Shown piece after piece: positions 32,337-40,867 of a stretch of DNA of 64,000 nt. The stretch is from a virus. The DNA lies in IMG/VR virus record IMGVR_UViG_3300023478_000001, positions 1-64,000 of that record, one strand, 5' to 3'. Made by a program: the position numbers and the translations under genes. The notes under the pieces were generated by a model. It made no database searches. It was given only the letters and a program-made list of their open reading frames with translations, and had not been told where the DNA came from. Position 1 is the first letter of the stretch, and every line of letters starts with the position of its first letter.

Positions 32337-32606
32337 TCATTCAATAATTACATCAATAAGTGTATCTTCCGTTACACATTGTTCTAATCCGGTTATTTCT
32401 ACGATTCTTCCAACTGGAAATCCACCATAAGCACGGTTCGAAATCGCTATATCCAAAGTTGCACACCCAGAAGATACCCAGCCCATTACATTTGTAGGGG
32501 CTTCATCAGAATCTAAAAAGAATGCAACTTTTTGGCCTTTGGTTTTTTTGTTTAGCTCGGCCGCAAGAATATCCGCTAAGTTTTCGTCTTTTCCATCTTT
32601 TGCCAT
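32337..32606 (-). CDS. RecA/UvsX recombinase, N-terminal part with a 13-residue N-intein
   Basis: The extein residues 1-76 end VGRIVEITGLEQ at Walker A. Residue 77 starts the N-intein, CVTEDTLIDVIIE, followed by a stop. Only block A is present. If functional, this is among the shortest natural N-intein fragments known to me. After splicing, Walker A is restored as GLEQSGKS. The GLDIAISNRA-type region (TLDIAISNRAYGGFP) is typical of phage recombinases. Confidence 0.85.
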   Translation of the reverse strand: MAKDGKDENLADILAAELNKKTKGQKVAFFLDSDEAPTNVMGWVSSGCATLDIAISNRAYGGFPVGRIVEITGLEQCVTEDTLIDVIIE

Positions 32607-32621
32607 TTGAAAAATTATTTT

Positions 32622-33428
32622 TTATTTGTTAAATAGTTCGTCAAATGCTGCTCCAACATCAGTTGCGTTTGATGTTACTGTTGTAGGTTGTTTAGTTTCA
32701 GGCGCAGCAGTTTTAATTGCAGGCGGATTAGGTTTTGAAGTTGATGCAGAAGCAACGGGTTCAGTTTTAGGTTTATCAGGATTTAGCCAACCTTCAAGTA
32801 CAGATTTTAATTCATCATATGAAAGTTCAGAATATAATTCTGTAATTTCAGTTTGTGTATCTAAAAATCTAGTAGTATCATCTTTAGTATTAGCTAATGG
32901 TGTTTGATTTGGTTTAACTCTGATTGTAGTTACAGGATATGAAGTACCTGCATCTTCTGCAGATTTATACTCAATAGTAATATCTCTACCAGATTGAGGA
33001 TCTGTAATATCACCGTAATCTGGGTCAGCAATAGTGCTTAATAATTCTTGATATACAGTTTTACCGAACCCCCAAAATTGTACGCCTTTTGCTTCTTGAT
33101 CTCTAACTAAAACTGGAACAAATGTACGAAGTTTTGGCTCCATTGCTTTTGCAGCTTTCCAGTCCTCTTTATCTCCCATTCGTTTAAGTTTGTCTGCAAA
33201 CTCAACAATAGGGTCAGGTCGACCAAATGAAATGGGAGATAAATAAGTTTTGTTGTTTACGTTATAATGAAAATAAAGTTCGATAAAGCAGTTGTCTGGA
33301 ACAAATTTGTAAGGAACTATTCTAACTTGTTGTTTACCTGGAGTTGGTTTCCACAATAAATCTGATTTTCTTTGAGTGTTTTGCAGTTTGTTCAGTCTAC
33401 CTCTGATTGCGTTAATGTCTAATGCCAT
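32622..33428 (-). CDS. Single-stranded DNA-binding protein (gp32-like)
   Basis: The 268-residue protein has the T4 gp32 pattern: an N-terminal MALDINAIRGRLNKLQ (cooperativity region), WKPTPGKQQVRIVPYK, an aromatic-rich OB-fold core (FIELYFHYNVNNKTYLSP, FWGFGKTVYQEL), a flexible Pro/Thr/Ala linker, and an acidic tail FDELFNK for protein contacts. The zinc-binding Cys/His set of T4 gp32 is not seen. Confidence 0.85.
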   Translation of the reverse strand: MALDINAIRGRLNKLQNTQRKSDLLWKPTPGKQQVRIVPYKFVPDNCFIELYFHYNVNNKTYLSPISFGRPDPIVEFADKLKRMGDKEDWKAAKAMEPKLRTFVPVLVRDQEAKGVQFWGFGKTVYQELLSTIADPDYGDITDPQSGRDITIEYKSAEDAGTSYPVTTIRVKPNQTPLANTKDDTTRFLDTQTEITELYSELSYDELKSVLEGWLNPDKPKTEPVASASTSKPNPPAIKTAAPETKQPTTVTSNATDVGAAFDELFNK

Positions 33429-33586
33429 CTTGTTTTAAATTTAATTATTATTTATTAATGTTTTATGGTTTTATTTACGTGTCTTTTACCTACACGCGGT
33501 GTATATATAAGTATGTATTTTTTATAAAAATACGCCGTTTTTTTGAAGTTTTTTTGTTATGTTATATTCTAATTATAATATTGTAT

Positions 33587-33910
33587 TTATCTTAATTTTT
33601 GGTCAATATATCGTTTAATATCTTTGATATCCATAGTATCTGTACCCTTTTCTGAAAATAATTTTGCAGTATATGTTTCGGTTCTATTACGCAAGACAAT
33701 TACATTATAATCTGATAATTTCTCATCTAATACATTATTCATATCCGTCATAAAAGTGGGTGGGGTTGATGCCGGAGTTCCAATCATAAAAATTGGTTTT
33801 ATACATTTTTGACTTAAGCTAAAATTATCATATAAACTATTATGTGTTAGTATGGCAGTTGCAGGTTGTTCAGTACTGTATGTTTGGATATATCCATTAG
33901 ATTTTGACAT
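33587..33910 (-). CDS. Hypothetical protein (107 aa)
   Basis: The 107-residue protein begins MSKSNGYIQTYSTEQPATAI and has FMIGTPASTPPTFMTDMNNV at mid-length. It lies directly downstream of promoter 33942-33972. No family was recognised. The ILTHNS run resembles an intein end but nothing else in it does. Confidence 0.55.
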   Translation of the reverse strand: MSKSNGYIQTYSTEQPATAILTHNSLYDNFSLSQKCIKPIFMIGTPASTPPTFMTDMNNVLDEKLSDYNVIVLRNRTETYTAKLFSEKGTDTMDIKDIKRYIDQKLR

Positions 33911-33941
33911 ATATGAATCTTTTTTTTATGTTGAAGTAATG

Positions 33942-33972
33942 TAAAGATACGACATTTATTTTAAATATCCTA
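33942..33972 (-). promoter_or_regulatory. Promoter, TAGGAT-N16-GTATCTTTA
   Basis: TAGGAT (33972-33967) is 16 nt upstream of GTATCTTTA (33950-33942) on the minus strand, directly before the gene ending at 33910 and the SSB, RecA and RNase H genes. Confidence 0.7.
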
Positions 33973-33990
33973 ATTTTTATAGTAGTTTTT

Positions 33991-35151
33991 TTATAATTTT
34001 TTTATGTTTGATAAGAGGGCTAATCCAGTCTTAAATATTTCATCATTAAACCAGTGGTTTAATTTATTAATGGCGTCACTATTATATGACCTATTAATTA
34101 TCAATTCATTACTATCTTCATCTGTTGTATTAACTATTTCTTCACTAATTTCCGCATTATCATAAATAGCTAAATTATATACATTTAATGAATATGGACA
34201 GGTATTATTAACAAAATTAAGCGTATTAGTATATGTTTGTTTTGATTCACCCAATAATCCAATAATGAGATTTAATATTACATTTATATTGTATTTTTTC
34301 AATATTTGTACGGATTCTTTTAAAAGTTTAGTAGTTACTGGTTTTTTAAATGCTTTTAATATGGAATCATTATAACTTTCAACACCAATTTCACACGCAA
34401 ATATATGTAAATCTTCAAAATTTATTTTATGAATTTGAGAGCCGGTTGTCTGAACGATAAATCCATTAAATATTGGATTGTACTTTTTTATTATTTTATA
34501 AATATCCTTTAATAAACGATAATTAGAAGATTGGCCAAATGTTTTATCATCTATATAAATTAGTTTAAAATCTAATTTCTTAAAACTCTCTACTTGTTGT
34601 AAAATTATATCTTTATTCACTTCGACAACCGTATTATCGATCATGCAAAATTTACAATGATAATGACATCCAGTTGACATTTGTAAACGTGGGATTGTAG
34701 TATTTTTATCAAACATGGAATAATCCGTTCCAAATTTATAAGGTACTCCAATTAAATTACATAACTTATTTATATTTTCTATATAGATTGCATCTGTATT
34801 TTCTAATTTAGTGTATCCACCATAATAAACCGTTTTATCGATACCAGAACATAATGTATCTATAATATTTTTATTTGTATTTAATACTGAAAATATTACT
34901 GAATCGTATGATGAATTATTTATAAATTTTATTGAATCCTCTATATTTCGGACTATATGTAATTCACAATTAGGAATAGTATATGCAGTTTGAGCAATCC
35001 AAACAGGAATTTCCCAAAAATCATCTGGTCTTTGATATCCATCCTCTAAATGTAACTTATATATTGTATTGTAGTATAACGAAGAAATATCATTATTATC
35101 GTTATCACTATTAATCAAGTTGTTACTAATCTGACAAAGCAGTATACTCAT
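33991..35151 (-). CDS. Radical SAM enzyme
   Basis: The 386-residue protein has CHYHCKFC (CxxxCxxC, about residue 162), which binds a 4Fe-4S cluster and SAM, followed by LIYIDDKTFG, an EIGVESY motif and LNLIIGLLGE. The N-terminal 150 residues could be a cobalamin-binding-like Rossmann domain as in B12-type radical SAM proteins, but no DxHxxG is visible. The role in the phage is unknown. It may modify a nucleoside or a protein. Confidence 0.82.
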   Translation of the reverse strand: MSILLCQISNNLINSDNDNNDISSLYYNTIYKLHLEDGYQRPDDFWEIPVWIAQTAYTIPNCELHIVRNIEDSIKFINNSSYDSVIFSVLNTNKNIIDTLCSGIDKTVYYGGYTKLENTDAIYIENINKLCNLIGVPYKFGTDYSMFDKNTTIPRLQMSTGCHYHCKFCMIDNTVVEVNKDIILQQVESFKKLDFKLIYIDDKTFGQSSNYRLLKDIYKIIKKYNPIFNGFIVQTTGSQIHKINFEDLHIFACEIGVESYNDSILKAFKKPVTTKLLKESVQILKKYNINVILNLIIGLLGESKQTYTNTLNFVNNTCPYSLNVYNLAIYDNAEISEEIVNTTDEDSNELIINRSYNSDAINKLNHWFNDEIFKTGLALLSNIKKL

Positions 35152-35319
35152 TCAATTATTTTTTTAATACCAGCAAACATATATAATTGTGAACCGGAAC
35201 CTGACTCCCCCCCTCCTTACAATTAGTGTACCTAGCCTTAATGGTTTAAAAAAATTATACAATTTATCTAAAATTGTAGATTTTTCAGTAATTAGTGATG
35301 TTAATTTAATTGGTTTCAT
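35148..35319 (-). pseudogene. Small ORF frameshifted in a G7 tract
   Basis: Starting MKPIKLTSLITEKSTILDKL, the frame meets a run of seven G (about 35208-35214) and then terminates at 35164. In the next frame the sequence reads ESGSGSQLYMFAGIKKIIE, stopping at 35148 and overlapping the radical SAM start by ATGA. A one-base change in the G-tract would give one protein of about 56 residues. Phase variation or decay are both possible. Confidence 0.5.
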
Positions 35320-35321
35320 AT

Positions 35322-35729
35322 TTAATTTTTTGAAAATTCAAGAATATCATAAATTCTAGTTGGAATCTTGTTAGTTCCTTCATTATTAGTAATAACGATA
35401 GAATTTCTTAATTGTTCCCAATCAATAATAAAGTTTTTATCGAGAACCCCATAATTTTCTTCTTTTACTAACTCGTTTAATGCGTTAATAGTATATAATG
35501 TATTATATTCTTTTTTTCTGTGTACTAAAATTGTGTTATGTAATGGTAAATGCGGTTTATAATCAGTATCTATATTATACGTGACAAAAAGTTCATCTAA
35601 ATTAGTTTTATTTTGTAATATATAAATATAATTATAAACTACATTATATGTGTTTTGCACTTGATCTAGTACAGTTGTTAAATTGGATTTATCAGTAAAA
35701 GTACATAAAAGTTGTGTATGCATCGTCAA
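35322..35729 (-). CDS. Hypothetical protein (133-135 aa)
   Basis: A soluble alpha/beta protein starting MHTQLLCTFTDKS (position 35723) or two codons earlier. It has a Tyr-rich N-terminal half (NVVYNYIYIL) and the end DWEQLRNSIVITNN. It follows a late promoter element (35750-35760) and is probably expressed late. No family was recognised. Confidence 0.55.
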   Translation of the reverse strand: MTMHTQLLCTFTDKSNLTTVLDQVQNTYNVVYNYIYILQNKTNLDELFVTYNIDTDYKPHLPLHNTILVHRKKEYNTLYTINALNELVKEENYGVLDKNFIIDWEQLRNSIVITNNEGTNKIPTRIYDILEFSKN

Positions 35730-35749
35730 GTTATTTTTATTAGTTCTTG

Positions 35750-35760
35750 TATAAATATAA
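35750..35760 (-). promoter_or_regulatory. Late promoter element TTATATTTATA
   Basis: An exact copy of the 11-mer that also precedes the tail tube, sheath, TnpB-element RHH and tail fibre genes. It lies 20-30 bases before the start of the gene ending at 35322. Confidence 0.55.
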
Positions 35761-35794
35761 ACAGTAAACTAGAAAGATAAACTTTTTTTAATAT

Positions 35795-38173
35795 TTATAA
35801 TACTTTAGATTTCAACATTTTCTGTAAATCGTTACCAAACGCACCAATTACAGCATTTTGACCGACACCCTTTGTTCTGTATTTTTCCCTGCCAATTTCA
35901 GCGTTAGTTGTATCAAATAATAATGTAGCAGTATCTGCACTAACTTTTAAAGTTTTTCTTAAATGGTTAAATAATAATTTTTTATCATCATCAGTAACTA
36001 CAGTACCATTAAAATGACTCAAAGCTGCTAAAGAATCTCGCATTGTTTTAGAATTTACGGTATAACCAGCAATATTCATATCACCAATATCATCTTCGTT
36101 TTTATATATGTATCTGTCCCAGTGCATTTGCTTCATGTATGATTCAATATACGTTTGCATATATGGCCCATTTTGGTTTGGGTGAGTTCCAAATTTAGTA
36201 TGAGTCATTGGTATTGAATTAGTTTTTTCATTTAATTTCATATCAGACGATAAAAATGTATCTATTGATTCATTATATGTATCTGTATTTAGAGTATTTT
36301 GATTCATTTTTGTACTAGGATAAATATAAGCGTTCTCCCATGTGTTATCATGTCTAGTCAAATCAGTTATTAATTGAGTATGAGCTACAGACATCGAATC
36401 GCGTGTTGTAGCTCCAACTTTTTCAATCCAATTCATATCAGGTGATAACATTGTATTTAATGATTCGATAGAAAACGGTTGTGCTCCTATATTTTTATAT
36501 CCATTCACAGTTTTAAGTGTTAATTCTTTAAGTTTTAAATTTTCCAACTCAATATTATCACGTCGCATTCTATTATATACCGCTCTAACTAATTTTACAT
36601 CATCAGATACTTTTATTATATATTTTTTTACTGAATTGGTGTTATCACCATCTTTTGCTAATCCAAACACAACACCTGCTATAACATTATCTGTATATGG
36701 TGGTTGTATATTGTTTTCTCTAAAATATCTATTAATTTTTACGCCTATCGCAGAATCTAACTTTATTGATTTTTTTAAATCAACCATATAATTTTTTCTG
36801 CGTTTTTGGCCTCCATCAAAGTTTTTAAATAATTCACCTAAATTATGTTTTTCTGAATATTCTATTGGATTATCAATGTTATCGCGAACCGCTTGTCCAG
36901 AGATACTACCTGCAGTTTCTACAATTTTTGCTGCACCTTTGGTAATTTTAGATAAATTATCTACTATTTGTTTTGCATCTCCTTCTGTCATATTATAATC
37001 CCTTGCTACAGATTTAGCAGCTAATTGCATTACAGCTCCACGTTTATTAATAGTAGAATTAAATACAGGCGCACTAAATGATTTTTTATTTGAAGTGTGC
37101 TTAAATCCGATAGTGTTATCATTAGTTTCATACAAAATACCAGTATCGGTATCTTCTCTTAATTTAATAAACTTTAATTGTCTTGTATAAAATTTTTCTT
37201 TTGAACTATCACCGTTTTGTACAGCAGTAGCTACTTTATTTTTAAAAAAATTAATTAAGGTTTGTTTAGTATTATTCCTATTATTTACCGGATCCATTAT
37301 TCCAATTGGATATGGACTAGATTGAGGCGATTTAAAATTATATATGCTATTAGATTCTAATTCGTTTAATTCACTTTGGCCAGTTTTATAAGCTATTTTC
37401 ATCCACTTTATAATATCATTATCTGTTAATCCTTTACTAATAGCAGAATATTTTATATCATCAAAATTATTTTGCAAAAAATCATCTTCGGATGTATTAT
37501 GTTTATATATAGATTCAACCGATATAATACCATATAATTCACCAATTGTAGAACCGCCAGTACCAGGTTGAGTTTTTTTGCCACTAAGAATATCTTCACG
37601 TTCAGATTTGAATTTAGTTATATCAACTTTTTCTGAACTGCCACCTTCTACTCTTTTTAATGTATCTGCTTCATCTTTTATTTTCTTTTGATACATAGGG
37701 TCACTAAACGTTTTTTTAACATTTTCCTCAGCATCTGATTTTGTTTGGTCTGATTCTGAATTTACATTACTAACAATTGGATTACTCTGAGCAGTTGTAT
37801 TATTAGTAGCACCGCCGGCTTCCCCTTGTGATGCTTTTTCTTGTTCATATTCACTTGTTGACATTGGGGTATAATTATCATTATCGTCTTTTTTATAATG
37901 TTTAGCTCCTTCTTTTCCTGTATTTGCTGATTTATCAAAATCAGCTTTTCGCACGTATGCACTGCCTCCAACGTGTATGTAGTTATTATCATCTTTATCT
38001 TCTATTAAAAAATCTAAAGTTGGCTGTACTAATTCAGGAAATCCTCTTTCATATAAAATTTCTGATAATAAAGATTGTTGAGATTTTTTTGTAAAATCAA
38101 CAATACCATCTTTGCAGCGATATCCAACTTCGGATATTATACTACTTATAAATTCCTTGCTTTTCATTAGCAT
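35795..38173 (-). CDS. Large phage protein of unknown function
   Basis: The 792-residue protein (start MLMKSKEF, or MKSKEF at 38167) has a low-complexity charged region (residues about 85-200, DDNDNYTPMSTSEYEQEK) followed by a large mixed domain, e.g. GIMDPVNNRNN, RRKNYMVDLKKSIKLDSAIGV, and a C-terminal NAVIGAFGNDLQKML. The size and late location suggest a virion or assembly protein. No known fold was recognised. It overlaps the start of the SNase-like gene by about 30 bases. Confidence 0.55.
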   Translation of the reverse strand: MLMKSKEFISSIISEVGYRCKDGIVDFTKKSQQSLLSEILYERGFPELVQPTLDFLIEDKDDNNYIHVGGSAYVRKADFDKSANTGKEGAKHYKKDDNDNYTPMSTSEYEQEKASQGEAGGATNNTTAQSNPIVSNVNSESDQTKSDAEENVKKTFSDPMYQKKIKDEADTLKRVEGGSSEKVDITKFKSEREDILSGKKTQPGTGGSTIGELYGIISVESIYKHNTSEDDFLQNNFDDIKYSAISKGLTDNDIIKWMKIAYKTGQSELNELESNSIYNFKSPQSSPYPIGIMDPVNNRNNTKQTLINFFKNKVATAVQNGDSSKEKFYTRQLKFIKLREDTDTGILYETNDNTIGFKHTSNKKSFSAPVFNSTINKRGAVMQLAAKSVARDYNMTEGDAKQIVDNLSKITKGAAKIVETAGSISGQAVRDNIDNPIEYSEKHNLGELFKNFDGGQKRRKNYMVDLKKSIKLDSAIGVKINRYFRENNIQPPYTDNVIAGVVFGLAKDGDNTNSVKKYIIKVSDDVKLVRAVYNRMRRDNIELENLKLKELTLKTVNGYKNIGAQPFSIESLNTMLSPDMNWIEKVGATTRDSMSVAHTQLITDLTRHDNTWENAYIYPSTKMNQNTLNTDTYNESIDTFLSSDMKLNEKTNSIPMTHTKFGTHPNQNGPYMQTYIESYMKQMHWDRYIYKNEDDIGDMNIAGYTVNSKTMRDSLAALSHFNGTVVTDDDKKLLFNHLRKTLKVSADTATLLFDTTNAEIGREKYRTKGVGQNAVIGAFGNDLQKMLKSKVL

Positions 38174-38408
38174 TTTTATCTGGAGTAGCTTTGTATGTTT
38201 TTATTATAACATTTTTATTTAAGATTAAAGCTCTTAATTTATCGCGTGAAATTCTTCCAATTTCTTGGTCTATACCGTGTACTTGCGGGGCTGTAATACC
38301 GTATAGTCTAATAGTTAATGTGTAGCAAATTTTGAAACCCAACTGAATAATCACTCTGATAGTATCACCATTAGGTACACTCACTACTTTAGCATTGTAT
38401 TCATACAT
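38142..38408 (-). CDS. Staphylococcal nuclease-like (SNase) protein, truncated
   Basis: Residues 1-70 match the SNase (thermonuclease) fold: YNAKVVSVPNGDTIRVII (metal-ligand D in NGDTI), RLYGITAPQVHGIDQEIG. Family members are about 120-150 residues. This one ends at 88 in a charged, non-homologous-looking tail (DKNANEKQGIYK). The C-terminal helix and the last catalytic Arg are missing. Activity is doubtful. It lies just before the large unknown gene. Confidence 0.55.
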   Translation of the reverse strand: MYEYNAKVVSVPNGDTIRVIIQLGFKICYTLTIRLYGITAPQVHGIDQEIGRISRDKLRALILNKNVIIKTYKATPDKNANEKQGIYK

Positions 38409-38510
38409 ACTGTAAGGGCGTTGTGCATCTTTTTGTAAAAAATACGTGTTAATATATCATTCCTTAGTTATAAGTATATAAAACTATAGCTAATATGCAT
38501 ATTTATATGA

Positions 38511-39806
38511 TTAAACCTGCGAATAATCAGTTCCCCACGATGCTTTTACTGGATATCCAAAACTTTCTAATATGTTTTTTATATTTTTTGCTTCATTTAC
38601 TCCATTATTTTTGTCATATTCAAAAAGAAATGCGTCATATGAATATAGACACAACGAGTTTATTCCATTTTCATATAATTTTGAAATTATTTTCATATTT
38701 GTTTCTGTTTCAGTTGCTTGTAATAAATAATTGAAAACTTTTTGCGGTGTAGCATTATCTATCCAATTCAAAAATATTTTTCTGCCAGATGGTGTTTTAA
38801 CATATCCATATTTTTTAGCTTTGTTATATATTTTTTGAATATATAAGTCTACCTTATTAAAAAACGGAATTTTTTTATCTTCCGTATTAACCCCTCCATA
38901 AAGTATTCTAAACGTTCTAGATTTTGATTCTGTATAATTACAACCATACATATTAGCCAACCATAGGTGCGTCGATGTTTTTGGTAATTTAAAATTTATC
39001 ATCTTTGCAATAAGTCGTACATGATATGCATCGTAATCAAATGATAAAAATATTTTATCAAATCCCGGTATAAAAATTTCACGTGTGCCATCATTTTTAT
39101 TAAGAGCTCCATAATTAATACCAGCATGATGATTAGATGGTCGTGATGTTATTGTATATGGATTATATTCTGTATAAACTTTGTTTTCTTTAATATGTTT
39201 TATTGCATTCGGAAATCTATTTATAAATTTTTTCTTATCTATATGAATACCATGTTGTTCTAATTTTGATAAAATCGGTATCATTACTTGGTCTACCCAA
39301 TTATCTGTAAATGAGTATAATATAATATTTATTAAGGGGGTAGTAATACCTCGTAATACCTCAATCCACTTCATTATAGGAATGCTTTTACCTAAATCAT
39401 CGTGTAACCCTAATCGAGTATAAAACCCCGTTAAATCTCCTATTTTTTCATCAATCTGATATAACTCATTATTATTAAAAAAGTTATCTGCTTGCATATC
39501 ATATAAATTTTGAATGCCTAAATTTGTCTGCAATAATCCTTTTTTATAAAATGTTTTTTTCTTTTGAGTTGACCGAGTTAAATCAATATTAAGTCGTTCG
39601 CAATCATTATGATTAAAAGGTAAAATATAATCCATTTTATATAATCCTTGATCAGTTTCATCATCGCGAAACCTCACATATAAAAATGATATATCATTAT
39701 TCATTGGATGTGTTTCCGTATCTGCCCAAACGGGAAATATCAAACACGGTTCAGTATTCCAATAATTTAAAAAATTATCTATATCTTTTTTAGTTTCTAG
39801 TATCAT
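38511..39806 (-). CDS. Divergent family A DNA polymerase
   Basis: The 431-residue protein contains polymerase A signatures: TSRPSNHHAGINYGALNKNDG, motif A-like FLSFDYDAYHVRLIAKM, KSRTFRILYGG (motif B-like), TPSGRKIFLNW, and YSYDAFLFEY in place of V-H-D-E of motif C. A short N-terminal WADTETHP may be a remnant of a 3'-5' exonuclease. It is shorter than Pol I and lies apart from the family B polymerase, so this phage may carry two polymerase types. Confidence 0.68.
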   Translation of the reverse strand: MILETKKDIDNFLNYWNTEPCLIFPVWADTETHPMNNDISFLYVRFRDDETDQGLYKMDYILPFNHNDCERLNIDLTRSTQKKKTFYKKGLLQTNLGIQNLYDMQADNFFNNNELYQIDEKIGDLTGFYTRLGLHDDLGKSIPIMKWIEVLRGITTPLINIILYSFTDNWVDQVMIPILSKLEQHGIHIDKKKFINRFPNAIKHIKENKVYTEYNPYTITSRPSNHHAGINYGALNKNDGTREIFIPGFDKIFLSFDYDAYHVRLIAKMINFKLPKTSTHLWLANMYGCNYTESKSRTFRILYGGVNTEDKKIPFFNKVDLYIQKIYNKAKKYGYVKTPSGRKIFLNWIDNATPQKVFNYLLQATETETNMKIISKLYENGINSLCLYSYDAFLFEYDKNNGVNEAKNIKNILESFGYPVKASWGTDYSQV

Positions 39807-39836
39807 TAATTCTATCTAATTAATCTTTGTGAAATA

Positions 39837-40094
39837 TCAATTAATAGGAGATAAAATTAATGCGCGAGGGTTCTTTTTTAATTCTTCGTATTCATAATCA
39901 GTCATACAATTATCTTCTGCAGTCCATTCATCAAAATATACGTCTCCATTCCAAGTTGTTTCAGGCATATATCTAGCTTCAAAGTTTGCTTGAGATAACG
40001 GTGAATACCCATTTCCTTCTGAGTCATGTTGCAATATTACCTCCATATCGTCAGGAAGATTTTCAATATAATTTTTCAATTCTTTAACAGTCAT
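39837..40094 (-). CDS. Small acidic phage protein (85 aa)
   Basis: MTVKELKNYIENLPDDMEVI followed by LQHDSEGNGYSPLS is a conserved-looking small phage protein type often seen without known function. The family pattern is V-x-(E/D)-L-x-x-x-L-x-x-L-P-D-D-x-x-V. No catalytic motif is visible. Confidence 0.6.
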   Translation of the reverse strand: MTVKELKNYIENLPDDMEVILQHDSEGNGYSPLSQANFEARYMPETTWNGDVYFDEWTAEDNCMTDYEYEELKKNPRALILSPIN

Positions 40095-40106
40095 TTTTTT
40101 TTTTAT

Positions 40107-40280
40107 TTACATTAGTGGTAATGAAATTCCATTAATATTAATTAAACTAATAAATCTTCCGGCTCTATAATGCTCAAATCCTCTAATTCTTGCTTTTTTA
40201 AGATTAGGAAAAGATTCAATAAAGTGACCTCTACCTTCTAAAGCTTTACTGGTTACTGTGTATTTTCTGATTTTTGTCAT
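40107..40280 (-). CDS. Small basic protein (57 aa)
   Basis: Frame MTKIRKYTVTSKALEGRGHF ending at 40107. Strongly basic (KKARIRGFEHYRAGRF), possibly nucleic-acid binding. The start overlaps the stop of 40277-40576 (ATGA). No family was recognised. Confidence 0.5.
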   Translation of the reverse strand: MTKIRKYTVTSKALEGRGHFIESFPNLKKARIRGFEHYRAGRFISLININGISLPLM

Positions 40281-40576
40281 AATTTAATGTTTACAGTTAT
40301 ATTATTTTTATTTATTCCTCGTTTTCCAAATTTTTTAATAAAATGATTAAGAGTTAAATCGCAATAGTCATCTTCCCAATCGCCAATATAATATAATTTA
40401 TGAATTTCATTAATTACACCTTTACTATATAAATTTTCATCTAAAGTATCTGAAACAATAGAGTTTTTTATTTTACTAAAAAAATCTTTTGGCGGTAGTT
40501 TTGGTGGATCGACTGACTTTAATTTTTTCCAAAAATTAAATATTGATTTACGTTTGAATTTTTTGCTAGAATCCAT
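40277..40576 (-). CDS. Hypothetical protein (99 aa)
   Basis: MDSSKKFKRKSIFNFW is basic, and the rest includes YYIGDWEDDYCDLTL. The frame is open about 22 codons upstream with protein-like sequence (DNVGWNINPDS) but no ATG, so the gene may once have been longer. No family was recognised. Confidence 0.5.
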   Translation of the reverse strand: MDSSKKFKRKSIFNFWKKLKSVDPPKLPPKDFFSKIKNSIVSDTLDENLYSKGVINEIHKLYYIGDWEDDYCDLTLNHFIKKFGKRGINKNNITVNIKL

Positions 40577-40680
40577 TGAATCTGGATTGATGTTCCAACC
40601 TACATTGTCTTCAGTTTCAAAATAACTGTTATTTATTTTTTTTCTGATTTATATTTTAGTAGGGGGTTATCTACTAGAAA

Positions 40681-40698
40681 ACTCCAAATATTTGGAGT
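40681..40698. repeat. Perfect 18-bp palindrome in a gene-poor gap
   Basis: ACTCCAAATATTTGGAGT is a perfect palindrome with no loop. It lies in the 40577-40765 gap, which otherwise contains only a start-less frame (YNVRLDRERTPNIWSFLVDN, possibly a remnant). On the minus strand TTTTC follows, so it may be a weak terminator. Confidence 0.55.
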
Positions 40699-40737
40699 CC
40701 TTTCTCTGTCCAATCTAACATTATATTTTATTTTATG

Positions 40738-40768
40738 TAAATATACGAAAAAAAAATGAGAAATCCTA
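40738..40768 (-). promoter_or_regulatory. Promoter, TAGGAT-N16-GTATATTTA
   Basis: TAGGAT (40768-40763) is exactly 16 nt upstream of GTATATTTA (40746-40738) on the minus strand. The spacer is T-rich as in the 4104 site. It overlaps the 3' end of the small gene 40766-40867. Confidence 0.7.
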
Positions 40769-40867
40769 ATTTTTTCTATTGTTATTTTTTGAAAGATACA
40801 CAATTTCACCCATAAGTTGGCCGATACCAACTATAACTGTAAATTCAAATCCAGTTATTTTCCACAT
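40766..40867 (-). CDS. Tiny membrane-helix protein (33 aa)
   Basis: MWKITGFEFTVIVGIGQLMG continues to a stop at 40766. A hydrophobic stretch (residues 8-26) could cross a membrane once. It overlaps the 3' end of 40845-41222 by 23 bases. Small single-helix proteins can be regulators or holin-like, but this is unsupported. Confidence 0.4.
   Translation of the reverse strand: MWKITGFEFTVIVGIGQLMGEIVYLSKNNNRKN

Noticed and set aside
33587-33910. ILTHNS run suggesting a C-intein end
   Set aside because: There is no block F or other Hint-like sequence before it, and the frame continues as one small protein.
40633-40830. ORF of 65 codons on the minus strand
   Set aside because: It crosses the promoter at 40738-40768 and its 5' half is not protein-like. 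Only its last 30 codons might be a remnant.
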